The notes beneath the pieces are model-generated. The model saw nothing but the letters and a program-made list of their open reading frames with translations, was not told the origin of the DNA and made no database searches. The position numbers and the translations under genes are program-made. Source: Bacteroidia bacterium (GTDB lineage: Bacteria; Bacteroidota; Bacteroidia; JAESSM01; NORP286). Taken from it: a DNA stretch of 12,138 nt. Location of the stretch: contig JAESSM010000168.1 of NCBI GenBank assembly GCA_016764115.1, forward strand, positions 2,749 to 14,886. The letters are read 5' to 3'. Positions 1 through 7,392 of the stretch are shown here, piece after piece; the stretch's first letter is position 1; each line of letters begins with the position of its first letter.

Positions 1-996
1 GGACATGTAGACAGCACGCAGTTGCGAATTTTTTCAAATGGGAAGATATATTCGATCAATAAAGGGTTAGCTCGTTTCATGAAAATGCAATATCAGCATG
101 AGGTGGAGCACAAAGCTAAAGTCCCGATGACAATTAGCTTGATGGATGGTGAAGACCGGGAAGGCAGAGGAGGAGATCATATACCATTTGGTAATTTAGG
201 TTACCGAGCCATTAGGTTTACGTCTGCTAATGAGCATGGAAATGGAAACCCCAGTGGTGGTGCTTATAAGGATAGACAACATTCCACAAGGGATGTGTTA
301 GGAATAGATACTGACAATGATGGCGTAATTGATAGTTTCTTTGTGGATTTTAACTATTTAAAAAGAAATACAGTGATCAATGGCGTTGGAATTGCTATGG
401 CAGCAATAGGCCCCAAAATGCCTGATGTAGATTTTATCAATAGCACTAACGGTATAACCGTGGATATTCTAACCGAAACTCAATATATGAAATACAAAGT
501 AGGTATCAGAACAGATAAAAATGATTTTGATGTGGTTTATACCTTTAGAGATGCATTATCTCATAATATTCCATCCATAGAGATAGATTCAACTTATTAT
601 ATCAGTATCGCCTCAGTTGATTCAGATGGTATTGAAAGCTTGTTTACAAAAGAAAAGCGATTTGTGGCAGACGGTACAGGATCAACAACTTATATTTTTG
701 ATGGCTCTATGAACAAAATTGGACACAATGTTTCTTTGTTGCAGAATAGACCCAATCCGTACAATCAATCAACAACATTTGAAGTTATTGTAAATGAGCC
801 GTTTTACTATGATGAAGCCTACATTGAAATAACTGATGTATTGGGTAAAATTGTAGATCGAGTGGATATAGATTTGTCCCAAACAAATAATTCTTTAGAG
901 TATTTTCCTTTGAATTTTCAGCCTGCAATTTATAATTTTGGCCTCATTATTAATTCCCAATTGATAAGGACCAATAGGATGGTGTTCTCTAAATAA
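1..996 (+). CDS. M28-family metallopeptidase, C-terminal part, with T9SS sorting domain (5' partial)
   Basis: The reading frame is open from base 1 with no stop, so the gene starts upstream; the TTG at 22 is an internal Leu codon, not a credible start. 331 residues are visible. Counting from base 1, residues about 1-135 resemble the end of an M28 (aminopeptidase Y/S-like) zinc peptidase: a GGDHIPF segment (about 57-63), GYRAIRFT, then QHSTRD near residue 94 (His codon at 280-282), where M28 enzymes carry the last zinc-binding His. The first zinc ligands would lie upstream, outside the window. Residues about 140-220 look like a fibronectin-III-type beta domain. Residues about 242-331 are a T9SS type A C-terminal sorting domain: LLQNRPNPYNQSTTF, a DVLGK turn, and a short end strand. 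The protein is therefore probably exported by Sec, crosses the outer membrane by T9SS and hydrolyses peptides at the surface or outside. Substrate cannot be told. Confidence 0.85.
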   Translation, partial: GHVDSTQLRIFSNGKIYSINKGLARFMKMQYQHEVEHKAKVPMTISLMDGEDREGRGGDHIPFGNLGYRAIRFTSANEHGNGNPSGGAYKDRQHSTRDVLGIDTDNDGVIDSFFVDFNYLKRNTVINGVGIAMAAIGPKMPDVDFINSTNGITVDILTETQYMKYKVGIRTDKNDFDVVYTFRDALSHNIPSIEIDSTYYISIASVDSDGIESLFTKEKRFVADGTGSTTYIFDGSMNKIGHNVSLLQNRPNPYNQSTTFEVIVNEPFYYDEAYIEITDVLGKIVDRVDIDLSQTNNSLEYFPLNFQPAIYNFGLIINSQLIRTNRMVFSK

Positions 997-2169
997 ATGG
1001 CTGAAACGGTTTCTTTTGATAATACGACAATTGCTTTTTCTGATAAATCTAATTTGGGTTTAAGGCAAAGTTATTGGATGTTCAAACTAATGAGCAACCA
1101 TGGACTGGTTAGTTTTAGTCAAAAAGCTGCTTTATTGGCTATTAATTTAGGTTTACCAATACATTGGATCATTAAGGCTACTATTTTTAAACAGTTCTGT
1201 GGAGGTGAGTCCATTGAGGGTTGTGAGAGTACAGTAAAAAAACTAAGTAAATATAATATTGGAGCAATTTTAGATTATTCTGTGGAGGGTAACAATACCG
1301 ATGAAGCTTTTGATGAAGCCTTGAAAGAGAAATTAAATAGCATCAGGAATGCAAAAAGTAATAAAGATGTTCCTTTTTCTGTTATCAAAGTTACAGGGAT
1401 TGCAAGGTTCGAGCTTTTAGCAAAAGTGAGCGCAAAAGATGAATTGACTACAGAGGAGCAGAATGAATTTAATAAAGGGTTAGAAAGGCTGGACCAGTTT
1501 TGCAAATTGGGATTTACATTTGATGTGCGTGTTTTTATTGATGCTGAAGAAAGCTGGATACAGGATGCTATTGATGGAATGGCCTTGCAAATGATGGAAA
1601 GGTATAACAAAGAAAAACCTATAGTTTATAATACCTTGCAAATGTATCGCCACGACAGGCTTGCATATTTAAAAAAGTCGCTGGAGTTTTGCAGAGAAAG
1701 AAATTTGAAACTCGGGATTAAAATTGTAAGAGGGGCATACATGGAACAGGAAAAGGAAAGGGCTGAGCAAAACGGTTACGATTCCCCAATTCAGACTTCA
1801 AAAGAAAATACAGATAAAGATTACGATGAGGCAATTGAATACTGTATCAAGAATATTGCGGATATTGGTTTGTGTGCAGCCACTCATAATGAGCAAAGTT
1901 GTTATAAATTAATAAGTCTAATTTCAGAGAATGGCTTAGACAAGTCAAACCCTGACATATATTTTGGCCAGCTATATGGTATGAGCGACCAGATTACCTT
2001 TAATTTAGCCTACTCGGGATATAATGTTGCTAAGTATCTCCCTTATGGACCTATCAAAAAAGTATTACCTTATCTTATTAGAAGAGCGCAAGAAAACACT
2101 TCTATTGCAGGACAAATGAGCAGGGAGTTGAGTTTGATTATGGCCGAGAAGAAACGTAGAGCTCAGTAA
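997..2169 (+). CDS. Proline dehydrogenase (monofunctional, FAD-dependent)
   Basis: 390 residues. It oxidises L-proline to 1-pyrroline-5-carboxylate with FAD and feeds electrons to quinone, the first step of proline catabolism. The PRODH barrel signatures are all present: LDYSVEG (92-98), KIVRGAYMEQEK (242-253), ATHNEQS (295-301), GQLYGMSDQ (324-332), YLPYGPIKKVLPYL (347-360) and the substrate-carboxylate RR pair with EN (R362, R363, E366, N367). Length and N-terminus fit the stand-alone Bacteroidota enzyme; there is no P5C dehydrogenase domain, so it is not bifunctional PutA, and no P5C dehydrogenase gene is in view. The ATG directly follows the TAA of the upstream peptidase gene (zero spacing), which suggests cotranscription and translational coupling. 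The purine-rich AGGATGG about 20 nt upstream is too far away to be a normal ribosome site. It ends 13 nt from the convergent SiaC-family gene. Confidence 0.95.
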   Translation: MAETVSFDNTTIAFSDKSNLGLRQSYWMFKLMSNHGLVSFSQKAALLAINLGLPIHWIIKATIFKQFCGGESIEGCESTVKKLSKYNIGAILDYSVEGNNTDEAFDEALKEKLNSIRNAKSNKDVPFSVIKVTGIARFELLAKVSAKDELTTEEQNEFNKGLERLDQFCKLGFTFDVRVFIDAEESWIQDAIDGMALQMMERYNKEKPIVYNTLQMYRHDRLAYLKKSLEFCRERNLKLGIKIVRGAYMEQEKERAEQNGYDSPIQTSKENTDKDYDEAIEYCIKNIADIGLCAATHNEQSCYKLISLISENGLDKSNPDIYFGQLYGMSDQITFNLAYSGYNVAKYLPYGPIKKVLPYLIRRAQENTSIAGQMSRELSLIMAEKKRRAQ

Positions 2170-2182
2170 AAAGTTGAATTAT

Positions 2183-2569
2183 TTAGTATTCTTCATAATA
2201 GATCAAATCCACTCGAACAGGTGACAATTCAGCAATTTCTTCTATCCACATTTTCATAATATCATCACTTTCTTTGCAGTAAAATTTGACAATAACTTCC
2301 TTGTCTTGTTTAGAGATGTTTTCCAGATTTATCAATAATTCCAGAAGTTCTTTTCCGCTCGAAGTGTTGATATAGTCTAATATTAACCTGAGTTCTGTAA
2401 GGGCATTTGGGTCTTCTGCGTATTCATTAAACCAATCCCTTATTTGATGATAAAAAGTTTGGGCATCTTCCGGTAAAGAACGACCCTTTATCTCAAATTT
2501 ATTTTGATCCTTATCAAGTAAAACTGAAGGAGATTCTTGTGTGGCTTCAAGTTCAAATCTTTGGGGCAT
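2183..2569 (-). CDS. SiaC-family regulatory phosphoprotein (DUF1987)
   Basis: 128 residues, the usual length of the family. Recognisable family pattern: a short beta N-terminus (ELEATQESPSVLLD), the FEIKGRSLPEDAQTFY segment (25-40), the LDYINTSSGKELL block (64-76), and an alternating C-terminal strand/helix KFYCKESDD...EEIAEL. In Pseudomonas aeruginosa the SiaC protein is switched by phosphorylation on Thr68, removed by the PP2C phosphatase SiaA and added by the kinase SiaB; dephosphorylated SiaC activates the diguanylate cyclase SiaD. Here Thr69 in the NTSS motif is the likely equivalent, by position; this is inference. Its ATG lies 4 nt after the stop of the large phosphatase/kinase gene, so the two are very probably one operon and SiaC is the natural substrate of that protein. 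Cytoplasmic. The downstream partner is unknown, since no GGDEF gene is in the window. Confidence 0.88.
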   Translation of the reverse strand: MPQRFELEATQESPSVLLDKDQNKFEIKGRSLPEDAQTFYHQIRDWFNEYAEDPNALTELRLILDYINTSSGKELLELLINLENISKQDKEVIVKFYCKESDDIMKMWIEEIAELSPVRVDLIYYEEY

Positions 2570-2573
2570 GTAG

Positions 2574-5500
2574 TTACTTGTTTACCTTTACATGGGTTGA
2601 ATATAGTGAAATTTTGTCATCAATTTGAGAAAACTCGAAAGAAAATTGATCGGAATAATCCTTGAATATTTTTATAAGTCCTAGGCCAGCGCCACCTTTA
2701 CTTGTATCTTTTTTTCTGATAGTTTCTTTGAAAAGGGACTGTAATTCATCTCTGCTTTTAGCTTGCAATGTTTCTACCTTAGCTCTTAGTTCATCTTCAT
2801 CATTTTTCTTAATGTAATTTGCACAATTAATAAAGTAATGTTCATCTGTTGAGCCAATATTGAAAATTCCTTCAGCATATTGATCAATCTCTGAGTACCC
2901 ATGTCTATATATATTTTGAAGCAATTCTACCAGTAACATGAAAACTTTCTTATCAATACTTGATTGACCAGAGGATTCAGTAAATCTATTTTCAATCATG
3001 TTTAATATCGGCAGAACAGATTCTTGCGAGAAATTTCCCTTATATATCATAGATATATTGCCTTCTTCCATCATTTTGTATAGTGCAATAGAAGCACTCA
3101 AAGGAACTTGAATAGCATTAGCTTCAGATTCTTTACTCTTTTGACTATCTAGTTTTAACTGAAAAAAGAAAATATTTTTATCATCACCTTCACTAGTGAA
3201 TTGATAATCTAATTTCTGCCCTGTTTTGCGGGCCATATCAATAAACCCTAATCCGGCACCACCAGAATCGGATAATTCAGTAGTTAACAATGATTCCTTG
3301 TATAACGATTTGATCTCTTCAGGTGATAGGTTATTGATCTCTTCAATTTTTTCAGTTATGATCTTAACGTTCTCTTTCTTAGTGTAGTTGGCAGATGATA
3401 TATAAATACTATCGCCAATATTCCGCGTTGCAAATAATCCCTTAATTCCATGGTGATCTTCATCAATATCTTTTTCTCCGTGCCTAATGATGTTTTGAAA
3501 AGACTCTATCATTAGATAGGAGATCTTTTTCTTTGCGCGTTTCAGATCTTTGGTTTCATCCAAATTGAACTCACTGAGTGATATTAATTGGTTAGTTAGG
3601 TCGTCATTAAATTCATCGTGAATGATCAAACTTAACCTGTCATTTTTTAATAGATCATGAATGTGGTGAATAGTATGTACTTTTTTCGGCCGTTTGGATT
3701 TGGGTTCGTTTTTACTTTCAGTTGGAGGTTTTTTTGATTCAATACCATTAAACCTAATACCGATCATTATTATATCATCGGTTTGCTCAAAATCGCCTCT
3801 CCAATTTTCCAATGTATCACCTATGGTTTTCTCCTGTGCTTCCATTCCCTTTTCCTGTACATCCAATAAAGTACCCTTCAATCTTCTCGACATGAACTTT
3901 TTATTATGCTTGCCTCCAAATTGATCTACGCAACCATCAGAGAAGATATAAATGATATCATTCTCTTTCATCTCTAATTTGTGATTGGTAAAAGTTCTTA
4001 CTTCTTCTTTTTGGTAGCCTCCAATTGAGTAGCGATCTCCTTTTACTTCTTTTAATTCACCATCTCTTAAAATTAAAAGCGGGCGGAAAGCTCCGGCAAA
4101 TTGTACTTCTCTTTTGGCGTATTTTATGGCACAAAGCCCAATGTCCATTCCGTCTTTGGTGTTGGAGTCTTCATCTGTTTGTTTTAAAGCTGTTAACACT
4201 CCAACGTGTAATTGCTCCAATATTTTTGCGGGTTCAGTTTGCCTGTTTTCGATTACAATTTGATTCAGGAGGTCATTTCCTATCATGCTCATAAACGCAC
4301 CTGGTACGCCGTGTCCTGTGCAATCCACTGCCGCGATAATAGCAATATCCTCATCATCTACAGTTATTTTAGAGAACCAGTAAAAATCGCCACTAACAAT
4401 ATCTTTAGGTTTGTAAAGAATAAAAGAATTCGGTAGAGCTTCATAAATTGCTTCAGTTCTTGGCAATATCGCTTCCTGAATTCTTTTGGCATACTTGATA
4501 CTATCAATAATGTCTTTGTTCTTTTGTGCTAGCTCAGCGTTTTTGTCTTTTAGTTCTACTGTTCTTTCCTCTACTTTGGCTTCAAGTATTCTTTTTGCTT
4601 CCTGTAATTTTTTTAACCGGATCTTAATAAACATTGAGATACTCACTACAGAAGAGATAACACAAATGAGATAGAACCACCAGGTTCTCCAGAATGGTGG
4701 GGTTATTGTGAAAGTGTAAGTGGTAGGTCCTTTATTCCATAACCCTTCATTGTTACAGGCAATTACTTTAAATGTATATTCTCCTTCTGATAAGTTAGAG
4801 TAGGTAATAAATGTTTCTTTGGTTACGGGAGACCAATCATTGTCAAATCCTTCTAATTTATATCTGTATCTTACTTTTTCAGGATTAGTCATGCTAATGC
4901 CGATAAAGTCAAACGTCAGGTGATTTTTATTATACTCGAGTGTGACAAATTGCGGCATCAAAGTATCTCTGAAAAACAACCTGTATCGAGTAATATGGGT
5001 AAGGGGTTCCGTAGTATTGGTAACATCTTCGGTAGGATCATACTGGATAGCTCCCCCGACTGTTCCAAACCACAAATTGCTCTCATTGTCCTTACAAACT
5101 GCATTTAGAGCTGCTTCTGTTCCAATTAAGCCTTCTGCTTTGTCGTAGTGTTTAACAATCACTTTCTCATTTCTCATAAATTCAAGATAATCGAATTTAT
5201 CTAGTCCTTTACTGCTGCCAATCCATAGGGTCGAATCATTGTCAAAAACCAAAAGGTAAATGTCGTCTGAACTGAGTCCTGTATTCGTAGTTATATTTGA
5301 GAAATAAGTAGTGTCATGTTGAGGCTCTCCATCTTTAATATATTGAGCTACTTTGAAAATGGATAGACCTCCATTAGTTCCTAACCATAAGTTACCTCGG
5401 GAATCCTCAAGAATGGAACGGACCAAATTATTGCCCAGCCCATTTGCTGAAGTTAACGTCTTGAATTGTGCATTACTTAATTCATTAATATTTAAATACG

Positions 5501-7196
5501 AAATGCCTCCTCCTTTGGTGCCAAACCAAATTAGGCCTCTGCTATCCTCCTTGATCGTATACAGGAAATTTTGCTGTAATCCATTTTCAGTACTATAGTT
5601 TTCAAAAACGTATTTGTTATTTTCATCTTTATAAAGTCTGGATGCACCGGATGCTGTAGCAAACCAAATATTAGCTTTAGAATCTTCATAAATACTGAGC
5701 ACTGTATTACTTGAAAGTCCATCATCAGTGGAAAAATATTGGATGTTACTCTTGTTGTTACGATCTAAAATTCCGGATAAATTACCAGACTTAGTAGGGG
5801 TATATTTTGTAATACCTTTTCTGAAATTAGCTATCCAAATATTACCATTTTTGTCTTCCAGTAATGGATAAGTATGATCATTTAACAGTCCATTTTCTTT
5901 AGTAATGTTGTAAACGAACCCTGTAGGTGTAACAGTATGAGGATCAATAGCATCGGTGATATTAAGGCTTTTTTTATTGGAATTAGGAACAAAGTAGGTA
6001 ATCCCTCCTCCAAAAGTGTTAAAAATGAAATTTCCAGCTTTATCTTGAACTATGGCCAAAACCAAATCATTTTTAAGACCGTTTTTTGTAGTATAAGCCT
6101 TAAACGCCAGACTATTCAATTTATTAACTCCAGATTCATCATTACCTATCCAAATTTTTCCTTCTCTATCTTCTAATAGTGATACACATAGATTGGAATT
6201 TAAGCCCTCATTTACAGAAAAGGATTGGATCTTCCATTTTCTATTTTTTAGATCAATATTCTTCTTGTAAATTTTAGAGATCCCTTGTCCATAAGTAGCG
6301 ATCCAGATATTTGACTTTTTATCTAAAATGAAATTTCTAACAAGCACTCCTTTTAATTCATTGATAGCCACTAATTCTTTATCTTCATTTAAAATAACTA
6401 TTGGCCCATCAATCGTTGCGCACCAAATATTACCTTCCTTATCCCGTAAAAGATCATAAAACCTTAAAGTATTAAGTTCTTCATAATCCGGAATTTCAGT
6501 AAACAGGTTATTTCTTGTTGAGTCAAAGGAGGTTAAGTTGAAATTGGATTGGGGAAGGAAGGACAAGCCGCTAAAAGTCCCTATCCACAAATTGCCTTCA
6601 ATGTCTTGCTCAATTGCCCAAACCCTGTCATTTATCAACCCATTTCTGGAAGTAAAATTGTGAAATAAATTTTTGGAATTTGCATCAGCCTTGGATTTTA
6701 TTTTAGTATGAACTTCAGAAGTAATACAAGCTAAACCTCCTCCGTTGGTCCCAACCCATATATTGTTATCCTTATCTTGAAATAATTTACGGATAACGTT
6801 GTTTTTTAGGCCGTTCTTTGTAGTAAGGTTAATGATCTCATACTTAGAAATACCTTGTGGAACACATTTCGATATTCCTCCTTCTGTTCCAAACCAAATA
6901 CTTCCGTTTTGATCCTCTAAAATGCTCATAACTGTATTGCCAGCTATACCATCAGAAGTTGTAAAGTTCTTAAATGACTTGCCGTCAAATCTTGATACTC
7001 CACCAGTCGTTCCGAACCAGATAAAACCTTTACTATCCTGAAAAATGTCTGGTACTTGCGATTGTACAAGCCCGTCATCAGTATTGTATTTCTTGAAATA
7101 ATAAGTTTGACCGAATGAACATAGCGGTTCAAGTAGCAGTACCGTTATGAGGATAATACTATAACAAAAAGGCCAATATGATTTTAGTTTGAGCAT
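2574..7196 (-). CDS. Fused sensor: signal peptide, 14 Reg_prop blades, Y_Y_Y, TM, SpoIIE/PP2C phosphatase, two SiaB-like kinase domains
   Basis: 1540 residues. Order: signal peptide 1-30 (cleavage near SFGQ); fourteen Reg_prop blades at about 36-719, each of the type GL..N.V..I..D..GNIWFGT.GG, enough for two seven-bladed propellers; Y_Y_Y beta domain about 732-832; one membrane helix about 836-857; charged coiled coil about 858-899; SpoIIE/PP2C phosphatase about 900-1150, with metal-binding acidic residues D958 (VDCTGHGVPGAFMS), D1018 (DGMDIG), D1087 (FSDG) and D1140/D1141 (TDDIIM); a Lys/Pro/Glu linker 1151-1177; then two copies of a SiaB-family (DUF6272) GHKL-like domain at about 1178-1350 and 1360-1540. 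Copy 1 has ESFQNIIRHG and GGAGLGFIDMARKTG; copy 2 has ELLQNIYRHG and GGAGLGLIKI. The sensor should sit in the periplasm and the enzymes in the cytoplasm. The likely role is to dephosphorylate and phosphorylate the SiaC protein encoded 4 nt downstream in response to a ligand. There is no histidine kinase, receiver or HTH domain, so it is not a classic hybrid HTCS. The start ATG has an AT-rich leader without Shine-Dalgarno. Confidence 0.9.
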   Translation of the reverse strand: MLKLKSYWPFCYSIILITVLLLEPLCSFGQTYYFKKYNTDDGLVQSQVPDIFQDSKGFIWFGTTGGVSRFDGKSFKNFTTSDGIAGNTVMSILEDQNGSIWFGTEGGISKCVPQGISKYEIINLTTKNGLKNNVIRKLFQDKDNNIWVGTNGGGLACITSEVHTKIKSKADANSKNLFHNFTSRNGLINDRVWAIEQDIEGNLWIGTFSGLSFLPQSNFNLTSFDSTRNNLFTEIPDYEELNTLRFYDLLRDKEGNIWCATIDGPIVILNEDKELVAINELKGVLVRNFILDKKSNIWIATYGQGISKIYKKNIDLKNRKWKIQSFSVNEGLNSNLCVSLLEDREGKIWIGNDESGVNKLNSLAFKAYTTKNGLKNDLVLAIVQDKAGNFIFNTFGGGITYFVPNSNKKSLNITDAIDPHTVTPTGFVYNITKENGLLNDHTYPLLEDKNGNIWIANFRKGITKYTPTKSGNLSGILDRNNKSNIQYFSTDDGLSSNTVLSIYEDSKANIWFATASGASRLYKDENNKYVFENYSTENGLQQNFLYTIKEDSRGLIWFGTKGGGISYLNINELSNAQFKTLTSANGLGNNLVRSILEDSRGNLWLGTNGGLSIFKVAQYIKDGEPQHDTTYFSNITTNTGLSSDDIYLLVFDNDSTLWIGSSKGLDKFDYLEFMRNEKVIVKHYDKAEGLIGTEAALNAVCKDNESNLWFGTVGGAIQYDPTEDVTNTTEPLTHITRYRLFFRDTLMPQFVTLEYNKNHLTFDFIGISMTNPEKVRYRYKLEGFDNDWSPVTKETFITYSNLSEGEYTFKVIACNNEGLWNKGPTTYTFTITPPFWRTWWFYLICVISSVVSISMFIKIRLKKLQEAKRILEAKVEERTVELKDKNAELAQKNKDIIDSIKYAKRIQEAILPRTEAIYEALPNSFILYKPKDIVSGDFYWFSKITVDDEDIAIIAAVDCTGHGVPGAFMSMIGNDLLNQIVIENRQTEPAKILEQLHVGVLTALKQTDEDSNTKDGMDIGLCAIKYAKREVQFAGAFRPLLILRDGELKEVKGDRYSIGGYQKEEVRTFTNHKLEMKENDIIYIFSDGCVDQFGGKHNKKFMSRRLKGTLLDVQEKGMEAQEKTIGDTLENWRGDFEQTDDIIMIGIRFNGIESKKPPTESKNEPKSKRPKKVHTIHHIHDLLKNDRLSLIIHDEFNDDLTNQLISLSEFNLDETKDLKRAKKKISYLMIESFQNIIRHGEKDIDEDHHGIKGLFATRNIGDSIYISSANYTKKENVKIITEKIEEINNLSPEEIKSLYKESLLTTELSDSGGAGLGFIDMARKTGQKLDYQFTSEGDDKNIFFFQLKLDSQKSKESEANAIQVPLSASIALYKMMEEGNISMIYKGNFSQESVLPILNMIENRFTESSGQSSIDKKVFMLLVELLQNIYRHGYSEIDQYAEGIFNIGSTDEHYFINCANYIKKNDEDELRAKVETLQAKSRDELQSLFKETIRKKDTSKGGAGLGLIKIFKDYSDQFSFEFSQIDDKISLYSTHVKVNK

Positions 7197-7257
7197 TAAT
7201 AACCCAATGTAATTTGCATAAAAATAATAAAAGAATTGGATTGTTATTACTAATCAG

Positions 7258-7370
7258 TGCCTGGAGTTTGGAATGCCTAAAGTGCCTAGAGTTATAATTT
7301 GTTATACTTGCATTCTAAATAATTTATTATCCATCTTAAAATGACTTTAGGCACTCTATACTTTAGCTCA
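7258..7370. repeat. Intergenic TGCCTrrAG motif in direct and inverted copies
   Basis: A 9-bp motif appears as TGCCTGGAG (7258-7266), TGCCTAAAG (7274-7282) and TGCCTAGAG (7283-7291) on the + strand, and inverted as CTTTAGGCA (7345-7353) and the diverged CTTTAGCTCA (7361-7370). The 10-mer TGCCTAAAGT at 7274-7283 is perfectly inverted at 7344-7353. An alternative longer pairing joins CTAAAGT/TAGAGT (7277-7292) with ACTCTA/ACTTTAG (7353-7366) around a 60-nt AT-rich loop. It occupies most of the 196-nt gap between the helicase stop and the sensor start. I infer a degenerate intergenic repeat (REP- or MITE-like). There is no T-run beside the stem, so a plain intrinsic terminator is unlikely. Confidence 0.6.
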
Positions 7371-7392
7371 CTTTAAGTATTTTTAGTTAGGA

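Noticed and set aside
22..24. TTG as the start of the first gene
   Set aside because: The same frame is open back to base 1 and the protein is clearly a C-terminal fragment of an M28 peptidase lacking its first metal ligands, so the true start is upstream of the window.
2160..2190. Bidirectional terminator between the convergent genes
   Set aside because: Only 13 nt separate the stops and no hairpin is visible there.
3694..6176. Several + strand open frames of 62-89 codons inside the sensor gene
   Set aside because: They lie antisense to a fully supported coding frame with conserved domains, have no recognisable protein features, and are shadows.
2574..7196. Hybrid two-component system (HTCS) regulator
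   Set aside because: The Reg_prop and Y_Y_Y domains fit, but the cytoplasmic half has SpoIIE and SiaB-like motifs and no HisKA phospho-acceptor, receiver Asp or AraC HTH.
7274..7366. Intrinsic terminator for the helicase gene
   Set aside because: The inverted repeat has a 60-nt loop, a weak AT-rich stem and no following T-run on either strand; it fits a repeat element better.
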